From contig JAAYNI010000013.1 of assembly GCA_012520995.1 (NCBI GenBank), positions 1 through 64,000 on the forward strand: a stretch of 64,000 nt of DNA, read 5' to 3'. The notes under the pieces are model-generated. The model was not told where the DNA came from, did no database searches, and saw nothing but the letters and a program-made list of their open reading frames with translations. This DNA is from Candidatus Rifleibacteriota bacterium (GTDB lineage: Bacteria > Muiribacteriota > Ozemobacteria > Ozemobacterales > Ozemobacteraceae). This document shows, in pieces, positions 34,274 to 43,534 of this stretch (position 1 is its first letter; each line of letters opens with the position of its first letter). The position numbers and the translations under genes were made by a program.

Positions 34274-35152
34274 ATGATGAAATATACACTCAGACTGCTC
34301 TTAGCTCTATCGCTTGTCGGGCTTATATTTTTCAGGATGGCGGTTCTGCCACTTAAGGACGGTTATCAGGCGGTTATTACTCACTTTGGCAAGCCTACGA
34401 GGGTTGTTTCTGAAGCGGGTCCTCATCTTCACTGGCCTTGGCCAATCGATAAGGTCTATGAATTTGATTGCAGAAAACGGGTTTATAACACCAAGTTTAC
34501 TCAGACTCTTACAAAAGACAAAAAGTCTTTGATACTTTTGACTTATATAGTATGGCAAGTTAAAGATCCTCTCTTGTTTTTGCAGGCTCTAGGTGATGAT
34601 AAAAATGCTCAGAGCAAGATTGAAGGCCTTGTTTCCAGCTCAAAAAATAATATTCTGGGCGATTATTATCTGAGCAATCTGGTTTCTGATGATATTTCAC
34701 AACTTAAAACAGACGAGATAGAGGCCAAGATCTTGGCTTCAGTCCAGAAACCGGCTATGGAAAAGCTGGGAATTGAAATATCAGAGCTTGCTTTCAAACG
34801 TATTGCTTATCCTGAAAATAATATAGATGCTATTTTTAATCAGATGCGCGCAGAACGAGGAAAATATGCGGCAGAATATCGTGCTGAGGGACGCAAAAGA
34901 GCTTCTATTATAATGTCCAATACTGATGTGGAAATTGCCAAAATTAACGCGGAAAGTATCAAAAAAGCTGCTGAAATCAAGGGAGATGCAGACAGACAAG
35001 CTGCTGAAATCTATGCTAAAGCGCATAAAGATGGAGCGGAGTTCTATAAGTTTTCACGTTCGCTTGAGGCGTTAGAGCAGATAGTTAACAAAAATGCCGT
35101 GTTTATTTTGAGGAGCGACAAACCTCCTTTTGACAAACTTTACGATGAATAA
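34274..35152 (+). CDS. SPFH/Band 7 protein, HflC-like
   Basis: A 292-residue protein with one N-terminal membrane anchor (residues about 5-25) followed at once by a Band 7 domain (PLKDGYQAVITHFGKPTRVVSEAGPHLHWPWPIDKVYEFDCR). A long helical tail comes after, with RAEGRKRASIIMSNTDVEIAKINAESIKKAAEIKGDADRQAAEIYA. That tail is characteristic of HflC, a subunit of the complex that surrounds FtsH. Size is as usual for HflC. Its end overlaps the next gene by eight bases. Confidence 0.88.
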   Translation: MMKYTLRLLLALSLVGLIFFRMAVLPLKDGYQAVITHFGKPTRVVSEAGPHLHWPWPIDKVYEFDCRKRVYNTKFTQTLTKDKKSLILLTYIVWQVKDPLLFLQALGDDKNAQSKIEGLVSSSKNNILGDYYLSNLVSDDISQLKTDEIEAKILASVQKPAMEKLGIEISELAFKRIAYPENNIDAIFNQMRAERGKYAAEYRAEGRKRASIIMSNTDVEIAKINAESIKKAAEIKGDADRQAAEIYAKAHKDGAEFYKFSRSLEALEQIVNKNAVFILRSDKPPFDKLYDE

Positions 35153-36263
35153 GAAGAATCAAGAAAACGAACTTGTAAAAATAGGAAAAGCCGATACGCC
35201 TCTCATAAGAACCGTAAGAGACGCGATGTTCCTTGTGAAACTTTTGCTTGTGGTGCTGGCTGTGGGCTATTTTTTCTCCGGTATTACCCTCATTGAGCCT
35301 GATCAGACAGCCGTAATTTACAGACTGGGCAGAATAGCAGGTTCAACTCCCTCAGAAAAAATTCATGAGCCAGGCTGGCTTTTTGCTTTGCCCAAGCCTT
35401 TTGACTATGTGGTAAGAATCCCATCCGGCAGAATTTTGCAGCTTAGAATTAGAGAGCTGGCTGCGATTTCGTCTCCCGAAACAGCTTCCGCCACTATAGA
35501 TCCTGTGAAAGAAGGCTATTGCATAAGCGGCGATCTTAATGTGTTTCAAGTAAGCATGGATGTAAAATTCCAGATACTCGACTCCTTGGCTGCTTTACTA
35601 TCTTTTGAAGGCAATGGGCAAAACCTTTTTGCGGCTGTTAATGATATAGTTGTTTCTGAATTTGTAAAGGTTTCCGCCGGATATTTGATTGATGATGTCC
35701 TGACGGAAGCAAAGGAAGCTATGGCTGCAGAGGTGAAAGCTCGGGCAGAAGCTAAACTTGCAAAGCTGAACGCAGGAATTAATTTGATTTCTATTGAAAT
35801 CAGCGAAGTTTTGCCTCCTTCAAGGCTGGCATCAGACTTCGAGGACGTTCAGACGGCTTTTATAGATAGCGAGCATTTTGTAAGCAGAGCTCAAAGCATG
35901 AGAAGCAGCACTTTGCCGGCAGCTGTCAGCAAAGCTGAGGAAACTATTAACGAAGCCAAAAGTTATTCTGAGCAGGTTATAGCTAAAGCGGTGGCAGATA
36001 CTGAAAGTTTTAAAAAATTGTTGGAAGTTTACAAGTCGGATCCTGATGAAATCAAAATGCAAATGAGAAGTGATACCTTTTCTAAGATGTTCAAAAATAT
36101 GGGCGGGCTTGTTTTGGCACCTTCCGAAAAAGACTTTAAATCAGGCATGACACTTTTGTTGAACGGCAATTTGGGGGGAGTCTCCGGAAATAGCATTTAT
36201 ACAACTCTCTATTCAGAGAGTGACGAGCAATACGGTTATGGTAATCCCTTAGATGAATACTAA
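35145..36263 (+). CDS. SPFH/Band 7 protein, HflK-like
   Basis: A 372-residue protein with one membrane helix near residues 30-50 (AMFLVKLLLVVLAVGYFFSGITLI), then a Band 7 domain (EPDQTAVIYRLGRIAGSTPSEKIHEPGWLFALPKPFDYVVRIP) and a long helical region. The ATG at 35145 lies inside the end of the preceding gene; a TTG at 35130 is the alternative. There is no good ribosome site, so coupling is likely. It is the third SPFH protein of the cluster and is followed after 20 bases by the metal ATPase. Confidence 0.85.
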   Translation: MNKKNQENELVKIGKADTPLIRTVRDAMFLVKLLLVVLAVGYFFSGITLIEPDQTAVIYRLGRIAGSTPSEKIHEPGWLFALPKPFDYVVRIPSGRILQLRIRELAAISSPETASATIDPVKEGYCISGDLNVFQVSMDVKFQILDSLAALLSFEGNGQNLFAAVNDIVVSEFVKVSAGYLIDDVLTEAKEAMAAEVKARAEAKLAKLNAGINLISIEISEVLPPSRLASDFEDVQTAFIDSEHFVSRAQSMRSSTLPAAVSKAEETINEAKSYSEQVIAKAVADTESFKKLLEVYKSDPDEIKMQMRSDTFSKMFKNMGGLVLAPSEKDFKSGMTLLLNGNLGGVSGNSIYTTLYSESDEQYGYGNPLDEY

Positions 36264-36283
36264 CGGAAAGCAGTTGTTTTTTT

Positions 36284-38317
36284 ATGAGTTCTGAAGCAAA
36301 AGAAAAACATAACGGATCTTCTCAAAATTCAGGTTCTCCTCATTCCTCTTTGAAAGTTTTTGAAAATGATGTGGAAAAGAGCGGATGTTCTCACGGCACA
36401 GGATGTGCCTGTTCCTCTTTTTTAAACACAGATCCTGATGATAAGAGGTTTAATGAAATTTCTTCTGACGCTCCCTTAGGCGGGCTTCTTAAGATGCGGC
36501 TGGTGAATTCAGTTTTAGCTTTGGTATTGCTTACAGCCGGCTATATTTATAAAAGATTGTCTCCCGAACAGGCTCAGAGCGGTGAGCTTTTAATGGCTTT
36601 GGCTTCTCTTATAGTTGCTTTCCCGGTTCTTGTAGAGGGTCTTAAGGGTCTTTTCTCCAAAGAACCCAAGTTTATGACAGAGCAGCTTGTAAGCTTGGCT
36701 ATTTTGGCTTCTATGTCGCAGGGCGAGTTTGCCGCTGCCACTTTTATACCTGTGATATTGGTATTCGGTCATGTTTTAGAAGAAAAAAGCATAATGGGCA
36801 TAGAAAAAGCGGTTGCTTCTTTCAAAAAGTTAGCTGCGAGAGAAGCCGCTATTGTTGAAAATGGCAAAGAGCGCAAGGTCGGAATAGAAACTATAAAAGT
36901 TGGAGATGTAGTTGTTTGCTATCCTGGCGAAGTGATTCCGGTAGACGGAGTTATAGTTGAAGGCGACTCTTTTGTTGACCAAGCGACTATGACAGGCGAA
37001 TCTGTGCCTTTGGAAGTTTATAAAGGAGTTTCGGTTTTTGCGGGAACGGCAAACATGAGCGGAAAGCTTCTTATAAAGACTGTAAAGCTTTCCAAGGATT
37101 TCCTTTTTAACCGCATTATAAGCTTGCTCAAAGAAGCGGAAAAATCAAAGGCTCCTATAGTAAAGCTTATAGAGAAGTATGTTTACATGTATTTTCCTTT
37201 TGTTATTGCCACGGCTGCTATAACTCTTTTTGTCACCGGTTCTATAGGCAGAGCTGTAGCAATTTTGGTTTTGAGCTGTCCATGCGCCTTGGTATTGGCC
37301 AGTCCTACGGCTATGATAAGCGCTTTGGTGACAGCCTCCAGAAATGGCATAATGATTAAAAATACAGCTTTTCTGGAAAAGGTCAGTGAAATAGATACGG
37401 TTGTTTTCGACAAAACTGGTACCGTGACTTTCGGAAAACTGGATCTGGAAGAAATTTATCCTTTTAATGATTCAATTTCCCCGGATGAGGTTTTAAAGGC
37501 TGCGGCCAATTCGGCGGTAGGTTCAATGCATCCTGTTTCAGCAGCCATAGTCGGCTATTTGCATGCCAATAGTATGGAGATTCCTCTCTCAGGCGGTTTG
37601 GAAGAAGTTCCTGGAAACGGTGTTAAAAGCGAAATCGACGGAAAGGTATATTATTTAGGCAAAATCGCTTGGATCTCTGAAGCTTTGGGTATTAAGGCTC
37701 CTGAGAGCTTAGCTCCCTCACATGGTATTTCGGTATGGGTAGCGGGTGAAGGCAAGATTTTCGGACAGATTTCTTTCAGTGACAAGCCAAGGCCTGAGAT
37801 GGCTGATGCAATTGCTGCAATAAAGGATTGCGGTGTTAAGCGTTTTGCTTTGCTTACAGGCGATAAAAAGGAGATAGGCGAAGAGGTCGGCAATAAACTT
37901 GGTTTTGACGAAGTAATTACCGAATGCTTGCCCAACGATAAGCTTAACTATATAAACAAGCTCAAGGAAGGCGGCAGCAAGGTTTTGTTCGTAGGTGACG
38001 GTGTTAATGACGCCTTGGCATTGAAAGCCGGCGATGTCGGAGTAGCTATGGGCAAAGGCGGTTCTGATGTTTCTATACAGAATTCTGATATAACTTTGAA
38101 CACTTCTGATATGATGGCTTTGCATAAAATGTTTGTTCTTTCCGCCAAAACGCGTTCAATTATAAATCAGAATATTTTTATAGCTACAGGTTTTACTTTC
38201 TTTATGATGCTTTTGGCAAGCGCAGGCTTTTTAGGGCCAGTTGCTGGCGCAATAGTACACAATTTGGGCGGTGTTTTCGTTGCTATGAATAGCGCGAGGC
38301 TGCTCAAGGAGTTTTAA
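36284..38317 (+). CDS. Heavy-metal P1B-type ATPase
   Basis: A 677-residue metal-transporting P-type ATPase. The short N-terminus has a Cys/His cluster (SGCSHGTGCACSS) in place of a normal HMA domain. The usual pieces follow: TMTGESVP, the intramembrane CPC site (SCPCALVLASPTAMI), the phosphorylated Asp in DKTGTVTF, SMHPVSAAI, and GDGVNDALALKAGDVGVAMG. The last helix reads HNLGGVFVAMNSARLL. CPC with this C-terminus fits zinc/cadmium/lead or copper pumps; the metal cannot be fixed by eye. It sits directly behind three SPFH genes and overlaps the next gene by one base, so a shared membrane function is likely. Confidence 0.93.
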   Translation: MSSEAKEKHNGSSQNSGSPHSSLKVFENDVEKSGCSHGTGCACSSFLNTDPDDKRFNEISSDAPLGGLLKMRLVNSVLALVLLTAGYIYKRLSPEQAQSGELLMALASLIVAFPVLVEGLKGLFSKEPKFMTEQLVSLAILASMSQGEFAAATFIPVILVFGHVLEEKSIMGIEKAVASFKKLAAREAAIVENGKERKVGIETIKVGDVVVCYPGEVIPVDGVIVEGDSFVDQATMTGESVPLEVYKGVSVFAGTANMSGKLLIKTVKLSKDFLFNRIISLLKEAEKSKAPIVKLIEKYVYMYFPFVIATAAITLFVTGSIGRAVAILVLSCPCALVLASPTAMISALVTASRNGIMIKNTAFLEKVSEIDTVVFDKTGTVTFGKLDLEEIYPFNDSISPDEVLKAAANSAVGSMHPVSAAIVGYLHANSMEIPLSGGLEEVPGNGVKSEIDGKVYYLGKIAWISEALGIKAPESLAPSHGISVWVAGEGKIFGQISFSDKPRPEMADAIAAIKDCGVKRFALLTGDKKEIGEEVGNKLGFDEVITECLPNDKLNYINKLKEGGSKVLFVGDGVNDALALKAGDVGVAMGKGGSDVSIQNSDITLNTSDMMALHKMFVLSAKTRSIINQNIFIATGFTFFMMLLASAGFLGPVAGAIVHNLGGVFVAMNSARLLKEF

Positions 38318-40206
38318 TGAAAAAAGAATGGCTTAGCCGAAAAGGTTTTGCGGCTCTTTTCCTCTTAGGATTTTTTTATACATTGCTTTATACAACTGAA
38401 TCAGGTATGAAGCCTTTGGGAATGGCGCCAGTTCTTGATACTGCTGAAAATGTGCGTTTGGCTGAGCAGATAGTCGATGGCTCTTTACCTTCCGAATCTT
38501 TTTTCAGGTCTATGCAATATCCGTTTATGCTTGCTTTTATGAGCAAGATAACAGGTTGTAGGGGCAATAGCCTATTTGTTTTGGCAAGGAATTTAGGAGT
38601 TTTTTTTCATGTGGGCATAGCTGTGCTAGCGGCTATCGCTTCTTTTATGCTTTGGGGCAAAAAGGGCGCTTTTATGACGCTTTTTTTGTGCCTTTTTTAT
38701 CCTCCTTTGCTTTTTTTTGCGATAGACGCTTTTGACATAGCTCCGGCGACATTTTTTCTTGTTGCTTCTTTTACCTTGTGGTTAGCTGCTTTTAGAACAC
38801 AAAAACCGAAATATTTATTCTACGGCGCTTTTCTGCTCGGAGTTGCGGCTCTTTTAAGAAGTTCCGTTTTGCCTTTCGGAATTATTTTTACTCTGATTTT
38901 GTTTATTTGCCCTGCTTCTTTCGGCAAGAGGCTGAAACTTTGCGTGATTTCTTGCTTTTTGTGTTGTATGCCTTTGCTTTTTGGAGGTCTTTGCTCTGCG
39001 GCTTATTCAGGTGAATTCAGGCTTTTGCCTTGGCAGGGCTCTTCAAATCTTTATTGTGCCAACAAAATAGGAGCCAATGGCAAGTATTTCTCAAATAACT
39101 CAAACTTGAAATTGAAAAGCTCTTATGGGATGAATCCTATGAGAACTGAGACTGATTACATTTTTAAACAAAAAACCGGCCTTGATGCGGCTTCAGCTAT
39201 TGATGAATATTCCGCTTTCTGGAAAAACAAGCTGAAAGAGGAAATCAAAGCCAAGCCTGAAGTTTTTATTAAGCTATGTATTAAAAAGATTTATTATCTT
39301 TTTAATAATTTTGAGCAGCACAACAATAAAACTTTTTCTTTTCATAAGAAACGCTCTCCAGTGTTGCGTTATAACCCGCTTTCATTTGGTTTTATTTTTG
39401 TCTTGTTAATCCTTTCTTTGTCTTTTTCAACTGTTTACGGACTTAGACAGCGCAAGATTTTAGGATCTCTTCTTTTTGGATTGGCATTTTTAGCTGCGGG
39501 AGTTCTAATGTTCTACGTGAGCGCACGTTTCCGAATTATTATGCTTCCATTTATGATTATTGCAGCATCAGGAATAGCTACGATTCCGCCGAAAACACTT
39601 TTAAGGTCTAGAAAGTTGATTTTGATAGCTATTGCTTCCTTTTTAACATTTTCATCCTTTGCCGATGCCAATTCCACGGAGACATATGTAACGGATAAAC
39701 GTTTACTTGCCCATGTGTCTTTAAAAAGCCAAAATTATGCGGAAAGCCGTTATTGGGCGGAAGAAGTGTTAAAAGAATTGCCAGAAAATTATGAAGCTCG
39801 TTGGCTTAAGCTCTCTGCTTTCTGTAACCTAGTTTTATCTGGGGAATTTCCGCCAATAGAAGAATATGAAGGTCTTGGCGAGGATTTTAAGCTGCTCAAG
39901 AAAAGCGGTTTGCCCTTTGAAAACTTGGCTGTTCTAGAAGGTTGTTGGCTGTGGAAGTTTGAAAAGAACCACAAGAAAGCCAGAAATATTTGGAAAAACA
40001 CAGAAGATCCCTATAATGACTTGATACTCAAGGCAATGTTGATTTTAACAGGAACAAAAAAGGAAGCCTTAGAGATAGCTAAGCCGTTAGATGCAGGAGT
40101 AAACCCTATTTTAGACTATGCTTTTTTTAAGCGAGGGTTTATGGAAAGCTATTCCGAAAAACTTTTTATCCTATATGAGAAAGTTTTCGCTTATTTGCTT
40201 TACTAG
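38317..40206 (+). CDS. Membrane GT-C-like glycosyltransferase
   Basis: A 629-residue polytopic protein. About ten hydrophobic helices (residues 10 to about 455) are followed by a soluble tail of some 170 residues with TPR-like helices (HVSLKSQNYAESRYWAEEVLKELPENYEARWLKLSAFCNL). The first loop contains LDTAENVRLAEQIVDGSLPSESFFRS, in the place where GT39/PMT-like enzymes carry their acidic catalytic residue. It would use a polyprenyl-phosphate sugar. The start is coupled to the ATPase gene in TAATG. Its acceptor is unknown. Confidence 0.68.
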   Translation: MKKEWLSRKGFAALFLLGFFYTLLYTTESGMKPLGMAPVLDTAENVRLAEQIVDGSLPSESFFRSMQYPFMLAFMSKITGCRGNSLFVLARNLGVFFHVGIAVLAAIASFMLWGKKGAFMTLFLCLFYPPLLFFAIDAFDIAPATFFLVASFTLWLAAFRTQKPKYLFYGAFLLGVAALLRSSVLPFGIIFTLILFICPASFGKRLKLCVISCFLCCMPLLFGGLCSAAYSGEFRLLPWQGSSNLYCANKIGANGKYFSNNSNLKLKSSYGMNPMRTETDYIFKQKTGLDAASAIDEYSAFWKNKLKEEIKAKPEVFIKLCIKKIYYLFNNFEQHNNKTFSFHKKRSPVLRYNPLSFGFIFVLLILSLSFSTVYGLRQRKILGSLLFGLAFLAAGVLMFYVSARFRIIMLPFMIIAASGIATIPPKTLLRSRKLILIAIASFLTFSSFADANSTETYVTDKRLLAHVSLKSQNYAESRYWAEEVLKELPENYEARWLKLSAFCNLVLSGEFPPIEEYEGLGEDFKLLKKSGLPFENLAVLEGCWLWKFEKNHKKARNIWKNTEDPYNDLILKAMLILTGTKKEALEIAKPLDAGVNPILDYAFFKRGFMESYSEKLFILYEKVFAYLLY

Positions 40207-40323
40207 TGCTGTGTTGCAACTAAAACCTCTCTATTCAATGACAAGCAGTCAACATGGACTATTCATGGTTATTTGATGTAACAATCGCCCTACTCCCTGA
40301 TTTTTAAGCTTTGCTTAAAAATC
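40203..40323. repeat. Partial hairpin/G-run element E4 with family-E repeat
   Basis: AGTGCTGTGTTGCAACTA (40204-40221) is a family-E piece. The right end carries CGCCCTACTCCC and a perfect 11-bp hairpin GATTTTTAAGC-TTT-GCTTAAAAATC (40299-40323) whose last base belongs to the amylase stop codon. It lies between convergent genes and may act as a bidirectional terminator. Confidence 0.6.
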
Positions 40324-41858
40324 TAGTATATTCTGCTGTAGCGATTGTAGCCCATAGGATGGTCGGCTGTGTCTACTTTCAGAACCATTATTGTTTGCGG
40401 AGGGACTTCAGCATGTATGAATCCCGTATGAACATTGAATTTGGCATCTGAGAACAGATCGAAAAGTACAGATGAATCTTGGAATTTGCTTTCACGCAGC
40501 TGTATCATTTCTTCGACCTTTTTGTCTGTTGGATTGGCGAGAACCAATATTGTATCTCTGACTGAAATAGTCTTGCGCATAAATGCTAAAAGTTTTTCTG
40601 TATGGAGCAGTCTGAAGTCTCCATATCTGAGAGCTGGTTCATTCTTTCTAATAGAGAGCAATTTCTTATGAAGTTTAAGAATTTCATTTTCGCTGTTAAC
40701 CAGATCCCATCTCATTGGGGCTCTCTGCTCAGGGTCTATGCCGCCAGTCATACCCAATTCGCTTCCGTAGTAGAGGCAGACAGCGCCAGGAAATGTGAAT
40801 TGAAGAATGCGAGCCATTTTTTGTTGCCAAGGCTCGGAAAGAATGTTGGTCAATCGTGCTGTGTCATGGTTGTCGAGCAGCAGCCATGTTTTAAGGATAT
40901 GATCCATTCCTGCGTCTTCAATTGCGGTTTCCCACATTTTTCCGCATATGGGAGCTGATATTTTGCCTTCAAGCATAGATAATATAGTCCTTCGGCCGTG
41001 CATGTTCATAACACCGTCGACTGCCGGGTGCCATTCCTCAGGGTAGCTCCATATTTCGCCTATAATCACTGATTCAGGATTAGCTTCATGAGCGAATTCG
41101 GTGAGGTCTTCAAGATATTTAAAGCCTAAGTCATAGGCAACGTCAAGACGCCATCCGTCGATTTTTTCTTTTCGTAAATAAGATTGGACAATGGAGTCAG
41201 GCTTTGCGTATAGATAGTCTCGAACAGCTGGATTTTCTAAGTTCAGCTCAGGCAGATTTTCTACGTCAAGCCAGCTGATGTAGCCTCGAGGCGATTTGTT
41301 GCTGAAGGTAAAGAACTTGCGCCATGGACTTTTTTCATCAGCAATAGCTTCTTGGAAAAAAGGGCTTTGTTTTCCCATGTGGTTAAATACGCCATCTAAT
41401 ATGAGCCTTATTCCTTGTCTGTGAAGATTTTCGGAAAGCTTGCCTAAGTCTTCGCGAGTTCCGTAAACAGGGTCTACTTGGCTGTAATCCCAAGCGTCAT
41501 ACTTGTGATTTGTAAGAGAGAGGAAAATCGGATTTAGATAGAGAGCGTCTATTTTAAGTGCTTTAAGATAGTCAAGTTTTTCGCTTAACGAGTCGATGTC
41601 TCCGCCCCAAAAATCTACTTCATGAGACCATACTCCGGCCTCTTTTAAATATTCTCCTCTTTTTGGAGTTTCATCCCATGTTCTGAGTTTTTGCGGTTCT
41701 TTGTAAAGGTGTTTTTTGCTTTCTAAATTTCTGGAAGGAGCGAATCTGTCTAGCAAAACTTGATAAACAACAGGTCCGTTTCTCCAGTCTTCTGCTCTTT
41801 TGCTGAATTCTTCTTCCCTTGCTTTGTCATGAATATTTATGAGTTTTTTCACAGTCAT
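40323..41858 (-). CDS. GH13 alpha-amylase-family glycosidase, cytoplasmic form
   Basis: A 511-residue GH13 enzyme acting on alpha-glucans or maltodextrins. Motifs in order are DGVFNHMG, DGWRLDVA (nucleophile Asp), GEIW (acid/base Glu) and LLDNHDTARL (third Asp). A C-terminal beta domain ends in DTADHPMGYNRYSRIY. There is no signal peptide: the ATG at 41858, with GGAG five bases upstream, begins MTVKKLINIHDKAREEEF. The remnant just upstream has an exported version of this N-terminus and the same C-terminus, so the gene is the surviving copy of a tandem duplication. It may have lost its signal sequence. Confidence 0.9.
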   Translation of the reverse strand: MTVKKLINIHDKAREEEFSKRAEDWRNGPVVYQVLLDRFAPSRNLESKKHLYKEPQKLRTWDETPKRGEYLKEAGVWSHEVDFWGGDIDSLSEKLDYLKALKIDALYLNPIFLSLTNHKYDAWDYSQVDPVYGTREDLGKLSENLHRQGIRLILDGVFNHMGKQSPFFQEAIADEKSPWRKFFTFSNKSPRGYISWLDVENLPELNLENPAVRDYLYAKPDSIVQSYLRKEKIDGWRLDVAYDLGFKYLEDLTEFAHEANPESVIIGEIWSYPEEWHPAVDGVMNMHGRRTILSMLEGKISAPICGKMWETAIEDAGMDHILKTWLLLDNHDTARLTNILSEPWQQKMARILQFTFPGAVCLYYGSELGMTGGIDPEQRAPMRWDLVNSENEILKLHKKLLSIRKNEPALRYGDFRLLHTEKLLAFMRKTISVRDTILVLANPTDKKVEEMIQLRESKFQDSSVLFDLFSDAKFNVHTGFIHAEVPPQTIMVLKVDTADHPMGYNRYSRIY

Positions 41859-41871
41859 TTTCTCCAAAGCG

Positions 41872-42123
41872 CTAGTAGATTCTGTCGTATCTGTTGTAGC
41901 CCATAGGATAGTCATCTGTGCCTACTTTCAACATCATTACGGAATGGGGCGGCACTTCAACATCTATGGTTCCGGCGTAAATAGTAAACTTTGCTCTTTC
42001 ATGTATTTCAGGAGACTTTATTGTGTCGTGAATGCTCATAAAGTCTCTGGAGATGTGTTTTGCATCAGCGGATAGTGTAAATGAAGTGAATAGGGCTAAT
42101 AATAAGATGGTCAAAAAAGTCAT
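41872..42123 (-). pseudogene. Remnant of a secreted GH13 amylase (catalytic core deleted)
   Basis: This 83-residue frame has a signal peptide (MTFLTILLLALFTSFTLSADA). The sequence SIHDTIKSPEIHERAKF that follows resembles residues 7-22 of the intact amylase (NIHDKAREEEF). The ending DVEVPPHSVMMLKVGTDDYPMGYNRYDRIY is nearly the amylase C-terminus. The whole catalytic barrel is missing. Nucleotides 41872-41993 also match 40323-40445 closely. The stop is 13 bases before the start of the intact gene. It looks like a tandem duplicate that lost its core. A short exported peptide could still be made (GGAG before the ATG). Confidence 0.75.
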
Positions 42124-42205
42124 GCGTATATTCTCCACAGCTATATTTATTAAGAGAGTAAGGCTTAAGTTGTTTTTTATCAAGAGAATTAAGGGATAAA
42201 AAAAA

Positions 42206-42225
42206 CCGCTTCCGATAGGAAGCGG
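42206..42225 (-). terminator. Terminator after the basic/acidic secreted protein gene
   Basis: CCGCTTCC (42206-42213) and GGAAGCGG (42218-42225) form an 8-bp stem with a GATA loop. A-rich and T-rich flanks extend it on both sides. On the minus strand the stem is followed by TTTTTTTT, so it ends the gene at 42251; it may also work on the other strand. Confidence 0.85.
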
Positions 42226-42250
42226 CTTTTTAATCAGTTAGCGATTCAGA

Positions 42251-43393
42251 TTAGTATCTTTCCATTTCGCCAAGTCTCTGACCATACTGAGCTTTTTCAG
42301 CTTCGTCAGAAGCGTGACCTGCATCGTGTCTGATGCCGTCTTTGATTCTTTCTACTACGTCACCTATAAGCAGTCTCTGGTCTTCTGACATTCCGTCCAT
42401 TCTGCCTACGAAGTAGTTGTAGTATTTGCCTGTTCCGCCGTCATTGCCTTCAAGATCCCATACTATAACCCTGATAAGAGTCTGAGCATTTTCTTCTCTG
42501 CTCTTATAGAGCGAGTTGATATTTTCCTGAATTTCTTCTGAATATACTGCGTTAGGATCGGCTCCGCGTTTGAACTCAGTGATATCTTGTGATTCGCGGA
42601 TGAGTTCTGACATGAGCTGACCTATAGTCTGAGAGTTTGCAGAGTAGTCGATGTAAGCAAATTCTTCAGTCATAGCAACCTGACTAGCTTGTCCTGCTTG
42701 ATCTGCTTGGCCAGCTTGATCTGCCTGACCAGCCTGATCTGCTTGACCGCCTTGGTCTGCTTCGTCTACTGGGGGAAGATCGGGAAGCACAGGATCTGCA
42801 CCAGGATCTGCGGGAGCTTCATCGCCTGAGAAGCTGCCATCGGGCATGCCTATGCCGTCGCCGGGCATTCCAGGATCATCCATCGGAGGAGCGGGTTCTG
42901 CAATAGGATCGTAAGGAGTGTAGTCTCCGCCTGCAAATTCGCCTGACTGTGAGAAGTCACCGCCGCCAGCAGACTGACCTGGATTGTTTCCGCCCTTTTT
43001 AGCAGGCAACTTTTTCCAGTGTCCTTTTGTCCATTTGCCGTTTTTATCGTAGTGACCAACAACCCATGTTTTCTTCTGTTTGCCTGTGAGAGCTTTTTTG
43101 AATGCTGTCCAGCTGTCCATGCCAGCGTTAACAATCTTGGCTCCGCCAGATTTTATTGCCATGCCAGTCTTTTTGGCAGCCGTTTTGATAGCATTGCCAG
43201 TCTTTTTGACAGCTTTTTTGACTGAAGTGGTTACTTTATTGGCGGCTTTTTTGAGAGCTTGACTGATTTTGGTGAAAAAGCCGACTTTTTTCTTTTTCTT
43301 CTTGCCTCCTGGACCAGCATAAGATGCTGTGCTGGGGAGCAACATGCAGAAAACTGTGAAGATGGCTACTAATTTAGAAAATCTTTTTGCCAT
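42251..43393 (-). CDS. Secreted protein with histone-H1-like basic region and acidic repeat region
   Basis: A 380-residue protein of unrecognised family. The ATG at 43393 has a near-perfect GGAGGAAG site. A signal peptide ends near TASYAG. Residues about 32-100 are strongly basic (KKKKKK, then AVKKTGNAIKTAAKKTG) and read like the lysine/alanine tails of histone H1-like proteins. Residues about 148-240 are acidic and rich in Pro, Gly and Asp, with about four copies of QADQAG. The final 140 residues look globular (MSELIRESQDITEFKRG). It is a single gene between terminators. It might bind polyanions such as DNA or surface polymers outside the cell; this is inference from charge only. Confidence 0.75.
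   Translation of the reverse strand: MAKRFSKLVAIFTVFCMLLPSTASYAGPGGKKKKKKVGFFTKISQALKKAANKVTTSVKKAVKKTGNAIKTAAKKTGMAIKSGGAKIVNAGMDSWTAFKKALTGKQKKTWVVGHYDKNGKWTKGHWKKLPAKKGGNNPGQSAGGGDFSQSGEFAGGDYTPYDPIAEPAPPMDDPGMPGDGIGMPDGSFSGDEAPADPGADPVLPDLPPVDEADQGGQADQAGQADQAGQADQAGQASQVAMTEEFAYIDYSANSQTIGQLMSELIRESQDITEFKRGADPNAVYSEEIQENINSLYKSREENAQTLIRVIVWDLEGNDGGTGKYYNYFVGRMDGMSEDQRLLIGDVVERIKDGIRHDAGHASDEAEKAQYGQRLGEMERY
42685..42763 (-). repeat. In-frame 18-bp tandem repeats (QADQAG)
   Basis: About four imperfect 18-base units encode QADQAG inside the 42251-43393 gene. Copies differ by silent changes, so the array is not freshly expanded. Confidence 0.8.
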
Positions 43394-43534
43394 GTTTCTT
43401 CCTCCGTTTGTATTATTTACAATTATCATGTCTCAGAATAAGCAATATATGTACCAGTTAAACTAAAAACTTTTTTTTACATGAAATTACCTATTAGAAG
43501 GTAATATAGAGATTGTAGTTTCTAAATTAAAAAT

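Noticed and set aside
42685-42763. Regular short repeats as a CRISPR array
   Set aside because: The 18-base units are contiguous, in frame and code for QADQAG; there are no spacers.
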